Assembly (NCBI RefSeq): GCF_002950575.1
Contig: NZ_CP026923.1
Location: 1 to 64,000, forward strand
Direction of reading: 5' to 3'
DNA length: 64,000 nt
Source of the DNA: Pontimonas salivibrio
GTDB taxonomy: Bacteria > Actinomycetota > Actinomycetes > Actinomycetales > Microbacteriaceae
The notes under the pieces are model-generated. The model made no database searches and was not told the DNA's origin. It was given only the letters and a program-made list of their open reading frames with translations. Positions 8,500 through 17,549 of the stretch are shown here, piece after piece (positions within the stretch are counted from its first letter, which is position 1; each line of letters opens with the position of its first letter). The position numbers and the translations under genes are program-made.

Positions 8500-10412
8500 T
8501 GCCCCAAGAAATTTTCCACATCACTTCCGCGGGAAGTGTCGACGATGGCAAGTCGACCATTTTGGCGAGGCTTCTACTCGACACCGGTTCAGTGTTTGAG
8601 GACCAACTAGGTGGAATTGACCCCAAGAAGGTCGACGCCACCACCATCGCAGACTTATTGGATGGTTTGGATAGCGAGCGCGAACAGGGCATCACGATTG
8701 ACGTGGCCCACCGGTTTTTTGACTCCCCCACACGCCGCTACCACATTGCGGATTCGCCAGGCCACGAGCAATACACGAGGAATATGGCGACCGCGGCGTC
8801 GCACGCGGACGCTCTTCTCCTCGTCATTGATGCGAGGGTGGGCCTTAAGCCCCAAACCCTTACCCACTTGGGTATTGCCCGCAAGCTGGGTATCTCTCGC
8901 TATGTCATCGCGGTCAACAAGATGGACTTAGTCGACTATAAAAAGCGCGTCTTTACGGACATTAGTGCCCAAATTGATGAGCTTTTTAACCAAGATGACG
9001 CTCCCCCTTATGAAGCGATTCCGGTCAGTGGCCTCGCCGGTGACAACGTGGTCCGCGCCACAAAGCGCATGAGTTGGTGGAAAGGCGGCACCCTCCTCCA
9101 GGCACTGGATACCTTTAGCCTCCCGCGCACCGAAAAAACTGACCCTCTCTTCGTTATCCAGTATGTTCAGCGCGTCCCCGGTGGGGGACGCCGCTACCTG
9201 GGCAGCCTCCTGCACGGCACGCTCTCCGTGGGGGACCAACTACATTCGCCGCGTTATACAGCCAAGAGCTTCCGCGTCACGGAACTCATCGCCCACACCC
9301 AACACCAAGAGATGGTCAAGGGTCCTGCGGAAATTTCTGTCGCCATCGACGCAGAAGTCGACCTCGAGCGAGGTGATGTCCTCTGGGCGCCCACACACAA
9401 TGACCCCGAAAACGCAGCGGCACACCAGTCAGAACCTGCCGGGGTCAACCGCAGTGCTGTCGAACACACTGCTTTGGGACACCCTGTTGTAGAGCACACC
9501 GACCAGTTCGAAGTGGACCTTGTCTGGCTCGATGAAGAGCAGGGTTTTCCTGGCCGCACCTATCTACTGCGGCTTGGTCACACCACCACAAAAGCCACCA
9601 TTACCCGTGCTTTTGATATCGGCCCGGATGGTTCAAAGGCGGGCCAAATTGACCACCTGGGTGCGAACTCCCTCTCCCAGGTAAATATCGAAGCTCACAA
9701 CAAATTGAGTCTCACGACTTTCCAGAACCTTCGGGAGCTGGGCCGCCTGGTGTTGGTCGATCAGGTGAGTGGAAGTACCGTCGCGGCCGGAGTGGTCAAC
9801 CACACACTCCGCCGAGCAGACAACCTGAAGGAACACTCCTTCAGTGTGTTGACCGGAGAGCGCAGTGCGCTCACGGGCTACCAGGGCAGGGTGGCTTGGT
9901 TCACTGGTCTTTCTGGTTCGGGAAAATCCACCCTGGCCAACGAAGTGTCTGTTTCGCTTACCCGAGCCGGGGTTCCACACTCAATTCTTGACGGTGACGG
10001 CTTGCGCCTTGGACTAAACCGCGACCTTGGGTTTAGTGAAGCCGACCGTGTAGAAAACATCCGCCGAGCTGCAGAAGTGGCAGCGCTGATGGCCGATTCC
10101 GGTCTTGTGGTGTTGGTGAGTCTCATTTCTCCCTACCGCAGTGACCGAGCACACGCCAAGGAAATTGTGGGAGAAGGCCGGTTTGTCGAAGTCTTCGTGG
10201 ATACCCCGCTGGAGATTTGCGAACAGCGCGACCCGAAAGGGCTCTATCAGAAGGCTCGCGCTGGGTTGATTCCCAACTTCACCGGTATCGGCTCCACCTA
10301 TGAATCCCCTGCGACACCCGATATTCGCATCCATCACGAAGTGTCACCCTCGGATGCCTCACAACAGGTCATAGACCGCATTGTCCCGCCCGCAGGGCCC
10401 ATGGGTTCCTAG
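8499..10412 (+). CDS. cysNC: Bifunctional sulfate adenylyltransferase GTPase subunit / adenylylsulfate kinase (CysNC)
   Basis: Fusion of the CysN GTPase (about residues 1-450) and CysC APS kinase (about 465-637). The GTPase has SAGSVDDGKST (P-loop), DSPGHEQY and NKMDLVD; it drives ATP sulfurylase. The kinase has GLSGSGKST and ISPYRSDR and phosphorylates APS to PAPS. The CysN part carries an insert rich in A, H, E and V near residues 305-330. Translation is coupled to cysD. Because the kinase domain is present, the operon can supply PAPS as a sulfuryl donor; neither a PAPS reductase nor a sulfite reductase gene is in this window, so the final use (assimilation or sulfation) is open. Confidence 0.94.
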   Translation: MPQEIFHITSAGSVDDGKSTILARLLLDTGSVFEDQLGGIDPKKVDATTIADLLDGLDSEREQGITIDVAHRFFDSPTRRYHIADSPGHEQYTRNMATAASHADALLLVIDARVGLKPQTLTHLGIARKLGISRYVIAVNKMDLVDYKKRVFTDISAQIDELFNQDDAPPYEAIPVSGLAGDNVVRATKRMSWWKGGTLLQALDTFSLPRTEKTDPLFVIQYVQRVPGGGRRYLGSLLHGTLSVGDQLHSPRYTAKSFRVTELIAHTQHQEMVKGPAEISVAIDAEVDLERGDVLWAPTHNDPENAAAHQSEPAGVNRSAVEHTALGHPVVEHTDQFEVDLVWLDEEQGFPGRTYLLRLGHTTTKATITRAFDIGPDGSKAGQIDHLGANSLSQVNIEAHNKLSLTTFQNLRELGRLVLVDQVSGSTVAAGVVNHTLRRADNLKEHSFSVLTGERSALTGYQGRVAWFTGLSGSGKSTLANEVSVSLTRAGVPHSILDGDGLRLGLNRDLGFSEADRVENIRRAAEVAALMADSGLVVLVSLISPYRSDRAHAKEIVGEGRFVEVFVDTPLEICEQRDPKGLYQKARAGLIPNFTGIGSTYESPATPDIRIHHEVSPSDASQQVIDRIVPPAGPMGS

Positions 10413-10476
10413 GGCGCACAACACCAGGAACACGCCAGTAGGTGGCGACACGCCCGAAAACACAATATCTGGGGTA

Positions 10477-10506
10477 ATGACACCGATGTGGTTCCTCATA
10501 TATAGT
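10477..10506 (+). promoter_or_regulatory. Predicted sigma-70 type promoter of the CxxC peptide gene
   Basis: ATGACA (10477-10482) and TATAGT (10501-10506) are separated by 18 bases; TATATA overlaps with a 16-base spacer. A start near 10512 would give a leader of about 35 bases before the peptide ATG. Confidence 0.45.
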
Positions 10507-10546
10507 GTCTAGTCCAGGCCCCGTAATTAGTTGCAAGGAGGCGGAT

Positions 10547-10624
10547 ATGGACCAGGACCGCGTAGGTGGCTACGACGTGCCCGTCGATCCGATGGACATG
10601 CTGCAGTGCGACAGCTGCCAGTAA
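10547..10624 (+). CDS. 25-residue peptide ending in a CxxC motif
   Basis: A short frame with ATG at 10547, stop TAA at 10622, and the strong Shine-Dalgarno AAGGAGG six bases upstream. The peptide is acidic, begins MDQDRVGG, has the middle VPVDPMDM and ends LQCDSCQ. A predicted promoter lies upstream and a strong terminator 18 bases after the stop, so it appears to be its own small transcription unit. I do not recognise a characterised family. CxxC could bind metal, take part in thiol chemistry, or be modified if this is a precursor peptide. It could also be a leader peptide attenuating the next gene, though its own perfect ribosome site and the lack of a codon run argue for a real product. 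Confidence 0.65.
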   Translation: MDQDRVGGYDVPVDPMDMLQCDSCQ

Positions 10625-10642
10625 CCACATAAGACGTCTGTG

Positions 10643-10676
10643 AAGCCCTCGGAGCCTGCTAGGCACCGAGGGCTTT
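10643..10676 (+). terminator. Strong rho-independent terminator after the CxxC peptide
   Basis: AAGCCCTCGG pairs with CCGAGGGCTT; inside, GCCT pairs with AGGC after one A/A mismatch, leaving a three-base loop. TTTGCCTTTT follows. It would separate the peptide transcript from the phosphotransferase-like gene, or act as an attenuator for it. Confidence 0.8.
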
Positions 10677-10703
10677 GCCTTTTATTCGGGAAAGGGTGAC
10701 CAG

Positions 10704-11600
10704 ATGGCACAAGTCACCCAAGCACCCCGCAAAGGCCTCCAATCTGAGGCCGAAGTGCTGGACTTTGCCGAAAGGTCAGTGGGGTTAATCGAATCCCACG
10801 TGAACATTTCCCGGCCTGGAAGCCCACACCGGGTCTCAAAGCTTCGCACCCGATCAGGCGATGATTTGATTGCCAAATGGTGCGCTGATGCGCCCAGCTA
10901 TTTCAAGACCTTCGATGCGCTAAGCAATTACGCCAAACCGCTCGGCACCAGTGCGCCACGGCTCATCGACCATCAGGATGGCTTAAAAGCCATCCTGATG
11001 ACCACCCTTCCAGGCGCACCGGCAGACACCCTTCAGGCCCAAGACCCGGTCGTGCACTACCGAGTGGGGCAAATCATCCGACGCTTCCACGAATCAGCCC
11101 CCGCGACCCGCTCCCGGGATGTCACCACCCAACTGGCCAGTACGCTCTCCAGGCTGATTGACCAAAGTGAACAGGACCTGGGGCCGGTTGGAACAGCAGA
11201 GCTTCGCGCACTGGGCATGGAGCTGCTCGACCTTGGGGAACTATCGCTACAGCCCCTCCATGGACACCTATCTCCGGAGCATTGGATGATTGACGCCGAT
11301 TACGGCGTCCAGTTGATGTCCTTTTCCCGGAGCGAATACGACCCATGGATTATGGACACCGCCGTCTTAGAGCGGGACTACTGGGGCTACTCGCCAGAGC
11401 TTAAATCCGCATTCTTCAGCGGTTACGACAAAACCCCCACGGAGCAAGACGGTGTCTTGCTCCGTGCAAAACACGCCATGGATGCCTTAACGGCATGGGT
11501 TCAACTCACCACAGGCCCTCACGCCAAGAAAGCGTCGAAGAAAGCGCGAATGATTGCCTGGTCGCGAGTCGAACAAGCGACAGGCGCGACACTGTTCTAA
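10704..11600 (+). CDS. Phosphotransferase-fold protein with degenerate catalytic loop (likely pseudokinase)
   Basis: About 300 residues with the layout of aminoglycoside/choline-kinase-like enzymes: an N-lobe with a possible ATP lysine in LIAKWC, the helix VGQIIRRFHE, and a C-lobe with LHGHLSPEHWMID where the family reads HGDxxxxN. The catalytic aspartate is histidine and the metal-binding asparagine is also histidine. The second metal site, normally an aspartate in a D-F/W-G/D context, reads LMSFSRSEYD. So phosphotransfer by the usual mechanism is unlikely; a binding or scaffold role is more plausible. The carboxy end is lysine rich. It follows the CxxC peptide gene by 79 bases, with a terminator between. 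No substrate can be proposed. Confidence 0.7.
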   Translation: MAQVTQAPRKGLQSEAEVLDFAERSVGLIESHVNISRPGSPHRVSKLRTRSGDDLIAKWCADAPSYFKTFDALSNYAKPLGTSAPRLIDHQDGLKAILMTTLPGAPADTLQAQDPVVHYRVGQIIRRFHESAPATRSRDVTTQLASTLSRLIDQSEQDLGPVGTAELRALGMELLDLGELSLQPLHGHLSPEHWMIDADYGVQLMSFSRSEYDPWIMDTAVLERDYWGYSPELKSAFFSGYDKTPTEQDGVLLRAKHAMDALTAWVQLTTGPHAKKASKKARMIAWSRVEQATGATLF

Positions 11601-11720
11601 ACACCACAGGGGCCCTGCCGGTCTGTAACCTACAGTCGTCATCAATTCGACTCCCCGAACCCGGCCTCATCAACCACCTCCTTTCACCCGCGCTAGACAC
11701 CGGCCACTTAGACTGAAGTC

Positions 11721-12167
11721 ATGGCAGTAAACGAAGCCATTATTGGCAGGGACTATCCGCCGCTTCCGCCTTACCTGGTGGGTCGGGAAAAGGTTCGGGA
11801 ATTTGCCAGGGCGGTGTTCTCGAAGTTACCCATCCATCACGATGTGCACGCCGCTCAAGATGCTGGTTACCCGGACGTGGTTGCACCACCGACTTTCCCA
11901 GTTGTCGTCCAAGAAGGAGCGCTGCAGGTCCTTTTAGCCGACCCAGATTCCGGCATTGACTACTCGCGCATCGTTCACGGAGAACAACGCTTTGACTACA
12001 GCCGGCCGGTCGTCGCCGGCGATGAGCTACACGCCACCATCCACGTCACCAAAGTGCAGTCCTTGGGTGGCCACTCCATGGTTACCAGCGAAACACGGAT
12101 TAATGGCGCAGATGGCGATCACATTGTGACCGCCATCTCCACACTGGTTGTTCGAGGAGGCGAATGA
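11721..12167 (+). CDS. MaoC-like dehydratase, N-domain type (HadA-like subunit)
   Basis: Hot-dog-fold protein of the FAS1-like/MaoC N-terminal dehydratase group (UPF0336 type) that pairs with a HadB-like subunit in fatty acid elongation in mycobacteria. Signatures are FARAVF, the DVVAPPTFPVV stretch and IVHGEQRFDYSRPVVAGD. Like HadA it lacks the catalytic Asp/His motif, which sits in the next gene product. ATG at 11721; its stop overlaps the next start (ATGA). Its substrate in a bacterium without mycolic acids is not known; a role in lipid or polyketide dehydration is inferred from the family. Confidence 0.82.
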   Translation: MAVNEAIIGRDYPPLPPYLVGREKVREFARAVFSKLPIHHDVHAAQDAGYPDVVAPPTFPVVVQEGALQVLLADPDSGIDYSRIVHGEQRFDYSRPVVAGDELHATIHVTKVQSLGGHSMVTSETRINGADGDHIVTAISTLVVRGGE

Positions 12168-12601
12168 TGACCCACGACATCACCACACTCGAAGTCGGCC
12201 AGGTTCTTGCCACACAAACTTTCCCCCTTACCCGGGATTCGCTGGTGCGCTACGCAGGAGCGTCCGGAGATTTCAACCCCATTCACTACCGCGACGACGT
12301 CGCGGAGAGTGTGGGATTACCAGGAGTACTCGCTCACGGCATGCTCACCATGGGTGTGGCTGTCTCGCCACTATTGGAGTGGTGTGGCACAGAGTATGAA
12401 CTGGTCAGCTACCAAGTGCGTTTCACTAAACCTGTCGTCGTGGACCCGGAGACCGGCGCCTCCCTCGAGGTGCAGGTGAGCGTTGGGGCACTAATCGAAT
12501 CAGAGGACGGAACACCCCAGGTGAGATGCGACCTGACGGTGACCTCCGATGCGGGGGAAAAAGTTCTCGGAAAAGCCCAAGCCGTGATTCGCGCTGCCTA
12601 A
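12164..12601 (+). CDS. MaoC-like 3-hydroxyacyl dehydratase (HadB-like subunit)
   Basis: Hot-dog dehydratase/hydratase. The catalytic signature is complete: YAGASGDFNPIHYRDDVA followed by GVLAHGMLTMG, where Asp and His of DFNPIH act on the hydroxyacyl thioester. At 145 residues it is normal for HadB. It overlaps the HadA-like gene by four bases, consistent with a heterodimer. Its TAA stop is the first codon of a degenerate 12-bp tandem repeat that continues across the murB start. Confidence 0.86.
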   Translation: MMTHDITTLEVGQVLATQTFPLTRDSLVRYAGASGDFNPIHYRDDVAESVGLPGVLAHGMLTMGVAVSPLLEWCGTEYELVSYQVRFTKPVVVDPETGASLEVQVSVGALIESEDGTPQVRCDLTVTSDAGEKVLGKAQAVIRAA

Positions 12602-12646
12602 GCCTGTGGTTGAGTCTGTGGTGAATTCTGGGGTTGGGCCTGTGGT
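12599..12646 (+). repeat. Imperfect 12-bp tandem repeat starting at the hadB-like stop codon
   Basis: Four units: TAAGCCTGTGGT, TGAGTCTGTGGT, GAATTCTGGGGT and TGGGCCTGTGGT. The first triplet is the gene's stop and the second unit repeats a stop in frame (TGA). The array also covers the 5' end of murB, giving a low-complexity VES/VVNSGVGPVV start there. Confidence 0.7.
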
Positions 12647-13820
12647 GTCACCGCGTTTTTCTGACCTGACCACCCTCGCCATTGGGGGTGAGATTGGCCA
12701 CTACCACCACCTCACCTCTCGGAAAAAGGCTGTCGCTGCCGCACGTTCGGTGTGGGAATCGGGGGATGAATGGATGGCACTGGGTGGTGGTAGCAACCTC
12801 GTGGTGTCTGATGAGGGTTTCCCAGGCCACGTCTTGCACGTGGCCTGGCGCGGTAAACGCCTCAAGGCGCAGCCAGATGGTTCCGTGTTGCTCACCGTCC
12901 AAGCAGGTGAAGACTGGGACCAACTCGTTGCCTACACCGTTTCTGAGGGGCTTTGTGGGCTGGAATCACTTTCTGGCATCCCCGGCACCGTGGGAGCCAG
13001 TGTGATTCAAAACATTGGTGCCTACGGTCACGAGATTTCTGAAGTGCTTGACCACGTGGACTTTTTAGAGTGGCCCACTGCGGCCGAAACGACACTTACT
13101 GGTGCCGACTTAGCCCTTGGCCACCGCAGCAGCGTAATGAAGACCGGCGAGCGCCAAGGGCTCGTCCTCTCAGTGACTTTTCGTCTCACCAAAAGCGACA
13201 AGTCACTACCGATCGCCTACCCGCAGGTCTCTGATGCGTTGGGCGTGGAGCTAGGCGACAGCGTGAGTTTAGAAAAACTGCGTGAGACGGTGTTGTCTCT
13301 TCGTCGCTCGAAAGGGATGGTCCACGATGAGGCGGATCCTGATTCCTGGAGTGTGGGGTCCTTTTTTATCAACCCAGTCGTCACAGAACGCTTCGCTCAC
13401 TCACTACCGAGTGACGCGCCCAAATGGCTCCTCGATGAGAACACTCATACGGTGATCTCTCTAGACGCAGAAGATGCCGCAACCGCCGACTTGGACGCGG
13501 ACCTATTTGCCGAGCAGGGCGAGAGCAATGCGGGAGCGATACCCAAAGGGGCACCGTCAGTGAAAGAGGCGCCCAGTGAGGCCCGGGTGAAGTTGAGCGC
13601 TGCGTGGCTGATTGAACACTCTGGAATCCCTAAGGGATTCCAGTTACCCGGCGGTAAGGCCCGAGTATCGACAAAACACACTCTGGCGATTACTAATCCC
13701 GGTGGTGCGAACGCAGAAGATGTGGGTTCCCTTGCGAGGTACATCCGCACACATGTGGCAAACACTTTCGGTGTGGTTCTTCAACCAGAGCCGACGCTGG
13801 TGGGGATCCCCCTCGACTAA
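12606..13820 (+). CDS. murB: UDP-N-acetylenolpyruvoylglucosamine reductase (MurB)
   Basis: FAD enzyme that reduces UDP-GlcNAc-enolpyruvate to UDP-MurNAc for peptidoglycan. The FAD site is seen in WMALGGGSNLVVSDEGF, and GLCGLESLSGIPGTVGAS and QNIGAYGHE are hallmark blocks; SVGSFFINPVV carries the catalytic serine. At 404 residues it is longer than usual: an acidic, alanine-rich insert of about 45 residues lies near 285-330, before AAWLIEHSGIPKGF. The first 12 residues are encoded by a tandem repeat and may not be translated: GTG at 12606 is one of several possible starts, none with a clear ribosome site. It follows the HadAB-like pair closely. Confidence 0.92.
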   Translation: MVESVVNSGVGPVVSPRFSDLTTLAIGGEIGHYHHLTSRKKAVAAARSVWESGDEWMALGGGSNLVVSDEGFPGHVLHVAWRGKRLKAQPDGSVLLTVQAGEDWDQLVAYTVSEGLCGLESLSGIPGTVGASVIQNIGAYGHEISEVLDHVDFLEWPTAAETTLTGADLALGHRSSVMKTGERQGLVLSVTFRLTKSDKSLPIAYPQVSDALGVELGDSVSLEKLRETVLSLRRSKGMVHDEADPDSWSVGSFFINPVVTERFAHSLPSDAPKWLLDENTHTVISLDAEDAATADLDADLFAEQGESNAGAIPKGAPSVKEAPSEARVKLSAAWLIEHSGIPKGFQLPGGKARVSTKHTLAITNPGGANAEDVGSLARYIRTHVANTFGVVLQPEPTLVGIPLD

Positions 13821-13900
13821 CCGCCATCGGTCTCCCGCCAACGGCGCTTCGATCTACAAAGCCGAGTCGGCACTACCGACCGTAGGTTCTGGGCACGGTT

Positions 13901-15121
13901 CTAGGCTCCGAAGAACGCTTGTAGGCGACGCACTCCTTCGGCGAGGTCATCATCACCAAGGGCGTAGCTAAAGCGCAGGTAACCACTGGGTCCGAAGGCC
14001 TCACCTGGTACTGCGGCGACCTCGCATTGTTCCAGAATCAAGTCAGCAAGTTCAAGAGACGTGGTGGGGGTAACACCGCCGAAGGTTTTTCCCAGCAACC
14101 CCCGCATGTCGGGGTAGACATAGAACGCTCCGGTGGGCTCGGGGCACAAGACGCCAGGAATGGCGTTTAATCCTTCGACAATGGCGAGACGTCTGGTGTT
14201 AAACCGGTCTCGCATGGCAAGCGCCTCTGACTGGTCGCCTGTGAGTGCGGCAAGCCCGGCAATCTGCGAGACGTTTGCCACATTGCTGGACAGGTGTGAC
14301 TGCAGGTTCGCAGCAGCTTTAATCGGAGCTTCTGGTCCGACCATCCAACCCAGCCGCCACCCGGTCATCGCATAGGTTTTTGCCACACCGTTCACCAGGA
14401 TGGTGTTACCCGTTGCTTCTGGGGCAGCCTCAGTGATCGATACGGCGTGGGAGTGAGGGTCCGACAGGTCGTCGTAGACGAGATTTTGGTAAATCTCGTC
14501 GGCGATGATCCAAATCTTGTGTTCTGTGGCCCACAGACCGATCGCCCGTGTTTCATCGAAGGTGTAGGTCGCACCGGTGGGGTTAGACGGCGACACAAAC
14601 AGGATCGCCGCAGTATTTTCTGTGCGGGCGGCCTCTAACTGTTCGACCGTCACTTTGTAATCTTGGTCGGCTCCTGCGAACACCGATACGGCTTTCGCAC
14701 CGGTCAGCTCAATCGCTTCCGGATACGTCGTCCAGTAGGGGGCGGGAACTAAGACTTCATCCCCAGCGTCTAAAACAGCCTGGCATGCCTGATACACAGC
14801 CTGTTTTCCGCCGTTAGTCACCACCACCTGGGAGGCATCAACACTCCAGCCGGAATCCCGCGCCGTTTTCTCCGCAATGGCCTGTCGCAATTCGGGCAAC
14901 CCGACTGCGGGTGTGTAGCGGTGGTTTTTTGGATCACGAACCGCAGCAGCGGCAGCCTCCACCACATGCGCGGGTGTGGGGAAGTCGGGTTCGCCTGCCG
15001 CAAAGCTAATGACTGGCCGGCCCTCTGCTTTGAGGGCTTTGGCTTTTTGGTCGACTTTCAGGGTGGCGGACGGTGCAATATGGGACAGGCGATGGGAAAT
15101 TCCTGGGGCAAGCGGGCTCAT
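13901..15121 (-). CDS. PLP-dependent aspartate/aromatic aminotransferase
   Basis: Class I aminotransferase that most likely makes aspartate from oxaloacetate and glutamate. Visible sites are [11 protein letters not shown] (substrate binding), [29 protein letters not shown], and the PLP lysine in [17 protein letters not shown]; the arginine in YLRFSYAL near the end binds the substrate carboxylate. Length 406 is normal. ATG at 15121; the gene is divergent from aspS with 50 bases between starts. Other amino donors are possible, as the family is broad. Confidence 0.88.
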   Translation of the reverse strand: MSPLAPGISHRLSHIAPSATLKVDQKAKALKAEGRPVISFAAGEPDFPTPAHVVEAAAAAVRDPKNHRYTPAVGLPELRQAIAEKTARDSGWSVDASQVVVTNGGKQAVYQACQAVLDAGDEVLVPAPYWTTYPEAIELTGAKAVSVFAGADQDYKVTVEQLEAARTENTAAILFVSPSNPTGATYTFDETRAIGLWATEHKIWIIADEIYQNLVYDDLSDPHSHAVSITEAAPEATGNTILVNGVAKTYAMTGWRLGWMVGPEAPIKAAANLQSHLSSNVANVSQIAGLAALTGDQSEALAMRDRFNTRRLAIVEGLNAIPGVLCPEPTGAFYVYPDMRGLLGKTFGGVTPTTSLELADLILEQCEVAAVPGEAFGPSGYLRFSYALGDDDLAEGVRRLQAFFGA

Positions 15122-15171
15122 ACCCCCAGGGTAGCCCTCTGGGTGGGCTTCGAACAGTAGACTCGGGCCTC

Positions 15172-16515
15172 GTGACCACTAGGACTCTCATTCGCGACCT
15201 TGCCCACCTTCCAGACGGCAGTGAGGTGAGCGTTTCCGGCTGGGTTGAGACTGTCCGCGATCAAAAAAAGGTGCAGTTTGTCATCCTTCGCGATGAAACA
15301 GGGTCCCTTCAACTGGTGAACCCCGCCACCAGGGAAGGCGACGAAGCCGCCGCCACCAACCCGGAAGCCCTCGAACTGACCGAGTCAATTTCGACTCTTA
15401 CCCACGGCAGCATGCTGAGTGTTGCAGGAACCCTGAAACACGATGAGCGGGTGAAACTCGGCGGTTTAGAGGTCAAGATTGGCTCAGTGGATCTCGCATC
15501 GCTGTCTCTGCCAGAGCTTCCCATCGCCGAAGATTCCAGTGTCGATAAGCGGATGGACTGGCGCTTTGTTGACCTCAGACGCCCTGATGCACAACTGCTC
15601 TTTCGTGTTCAAACAACGTTCGAACACGCACTGCGTGGTTGGTGGATTGAACGCGACTTCATCGAAATTCACACGCCGAAGCTCATGGCCAGTGCCAGTG
15701 AATCCCGAGCAGAACTCTTCGAAGTCCCCTACTTCGAGACCACTGCGTATTTGGCGCAGTCACCGCAGTTTTTCAAACAGATGGCGCAATCGGCAGGTTT
15801 TGGCCGCATCTTCGAAATTGCTCCGGCGTTTCGGGCCGACCCGTCGTTCACGGCCCGCCATGCCACCGAATTTACTTCGGTGGACATGGAAGTCAGTTGG
15901 ATCGACAGCCACGAAAATGTCATGGTCATGCACGAAGAGCTCCTGACCGCAGGTATCCAGTCAGTGGTGGAACGACACGGCGAGGCGATACGTGATCGAA
16001 TAGGCGTGGAACTTGTTACCCCCACCGGGGCCTTCCCCCGCGTCGCCCTCCAAGAAGCGAGGGAAAAGGTCGCCGCCGATGGTTACACGATCCCCCGTGA
16101 AGACGGCGACCTTGACCCTGAGGCCGAACGGCGCCTCTCGGCACTGATTAAGGCCGAAACGGGCAGCGACTTTGTCTTTGTCACCGACTACGACACCGCA
16201 ATTCGGCCGTTTTATCACATGCGCCACGATGACAACCCGGCACTGACGAAGTCTTACGACCTGCTCTACAACGGCACAGAAATTGCCACCGGTGCTCAAC
16301 GTGAGCACCGGATTGACGTGTTGGAAGCCCAAGCACAAGACAAAGGCATGTCCTTAGAAGACCTCGAGCACTACCTTGACTTCTTCCGCTACGGCGTCCC
16401 CCCACACGGCGGTTTTGGTATGGGACTCGCAAGGGTCATCATGTTGATGTTGGAACAAACCAGCATTCGAGAGAGCACCTATCTTTTCCGGGGACCCAAC
16501 CGACTACAGCCCTAG
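15172..16515 (+). CDS. aspS: Aspartyl-tRNA synthetase, archaeal (AspRS2) type, likely non-discriminating
   Basis: Class II synthetase charging tRNA-Asp and probably tRNA-Asn. At 447 residues it lacks the large insertion of the ordinary bacterial enzyme and reads like the archaeal/AspRS2 group: an anticodon OB-fold ([21 protein letters not shown]), then [13 protein letters not shown], motif 2 ([21 protein letters not shown]) and motif 3 [12 protein letters not shown]. The frame is open from 15073, but GTG at 15172 is preferred because the upstream part overlaps the divergent aminotransferase and its promoter. AspRS2 enzymes commonly form Asp-tRNA-Asn for GatCAB; discrimination cannot be settled from this sequence alone. 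Confidence 0.88.
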   Translation: MTTRTLIRDLAHLPDGSEVSVSGWVETVRDQKKVQFVILRDETGSLQLVNPATREGDEAAATNPEALELTESISTLTHGSMLSVAGTLKHDERVKLGGLEVKIGSVDLASLSLPELPIAEDSSVDKRMDWRFVDLRRPDAQLLFRVQTTFEHALRGWWIERDFIEIHTPKLMASASESRAELFEVPYFETTAYLAQSPQFFKQMAQSAGFGRIFEIAPAFRADPSFTARHATEFTSVDMEVSWIDSHENVMVMHEELLTAGIQSVVERHGEAIRDRIGVELVTPTGAFPRVALQEAREKVAADGYTIPREDGDLDPEAERRLSALIKAETGSDFVFVTDYDTAIRPFYHMRHDDNPALTKSYDLLYNGTEIATGAQREHRIDVLEAQAQDKGMSLEDLEHYLDFFRYGVPPHGGFGMGLARVIMLMLEQTSIRESTYLFRGPNRLQP

Positions 16516-16646
16516 CCTCCAATCCTGCTCATCGACGAACTCTCTTTCGGTACAGGAAATTTCTCCGGGGCCTCCCGCCAAGGATTTACGCGCAGGCCAA
16601 CCGCCCCGCGCCTGCATAAATTTTTGGGCAAAAGGAACCTAATCAG

Positions 16647-17507
16647 TTAGGCGTGGTCTTGCCCGCCCCGGCGCAATCGATTCCTGGAGTATTTCCCTAA
16701 TTCGGCTCGGTTTAGACCTCGTCGGTATGCCCAGAAAGGAACCGAACGTCGGAGGCCTGAGGCCGCCTTTTTGAGTAGGTGATCGTGAGCCGACTGATTG
16801 GTGCTGCGCTCATCCACTTCCCAGTCTCGATCATCTCCAAAATGAAAGGAGATACCAAGACTCCAGTAGCGCTGGAAGGTGTCATCCAGAACACCCAGGT
16901 TCAGTAAAACAAGATCGCCAATACCGGCCATCCCAAAGACGCAGTCGCCGAAAAACGCCTTCTTCGCAATGTTCGGAGTGGTCGCAAACAGATCCGATCC
17001 TGGATGGTCAATACCAGGTTGACTGTTGGCCCAGTCCAAGGGGTCAACACCAACTTGGGGGTCACCGAGGATAGTCTTGCGGTGTGCCGTCCAGCTGTGG
17101 ACGCCGTCACGGTGCAGCTCGTACACACGCTGGTAAAAGTTTTCCGTCACACAAATATCAGCGTTGCTCAAAATCACTATCTCTGCTGGCGACTGCGCCA
17201 ACAGTCGAAACACGTCGCGGGCCGAGGGTAGCGGTCTCGCGTGGGGCCCAAACAGATCGCGTGCGTTGTGAGGCACGATGGAGCTTCCGGCATCAATGTC
17301 TGAATAGTCGAATCCTGTTTCACTCAGAATGAGTTCCAAGGACACCTCAACGCCATCGACACCAATGTCTCTTGCCCGGGTGATACTTCTCAATGCGAGA
17401 CGGTGCTGCTCGATGAGTTCTGTGGTGGTGTCGGACTCGATACCCAAAACAAAGTGGTGCACCTGTAGCGGGCGCAAATGATTCACTCTGGGGGCCCTCC
17501 GGGACAA
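16647..17507 (-). CDS. Putative GT-A-like glycosyltransferase of unknown family
   Basis: 286 residues, no signal or membrane helix. EIVILSNADICVTENFYQRVYEL resembles the part of GT-A enzymes that ends in a metal-binding acidic pair (here NAD). A later stretch, HPGSDLFATTPNIAKKAFFGDCVFGMAGIG, recalls uncharacterised glycosyltransferase-like proteins of polysaccharide loci. The carboxy end is basic (RRGLNRAEL, RNRLRRGG). I know no defined function; the call rests on that motif and on the neighbours, which are glycosyltransferases and sulfotransferases on the same strand. The 131 bases between aspS and this gene show nothing recognisable. Confidence 0.5.
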   Translation of the reverse strand: MSRRAPRVNHLRPLQVHHFVLGIESDTTTELIEQHRLALRSITRARDIGVDGVEVSLELILSETGFDYSDIDAGSSIVPHNARDLFGPHARPLPSARDVFRLLAQSPAEIVILSNADICVTENFYQRVYELHRDGVHSWTAHRKTILGDPQVGVDPLDWANSQPGIDHPGSDLFATTPNIAKKAFFGDCVFGMAGIGDLVLLNLGVLDDTFQRYWSLGISFHFGDDRDWEVDERSTNQSAHDHLLKKAASGLRRSVPFWAYRRGLNRAELGKYSRNRLRRGGQDHA

Positions 17508-17549
17508 GGGGACACCATATCGAGGTGTGTCAGACCACTCACAGTTGTG

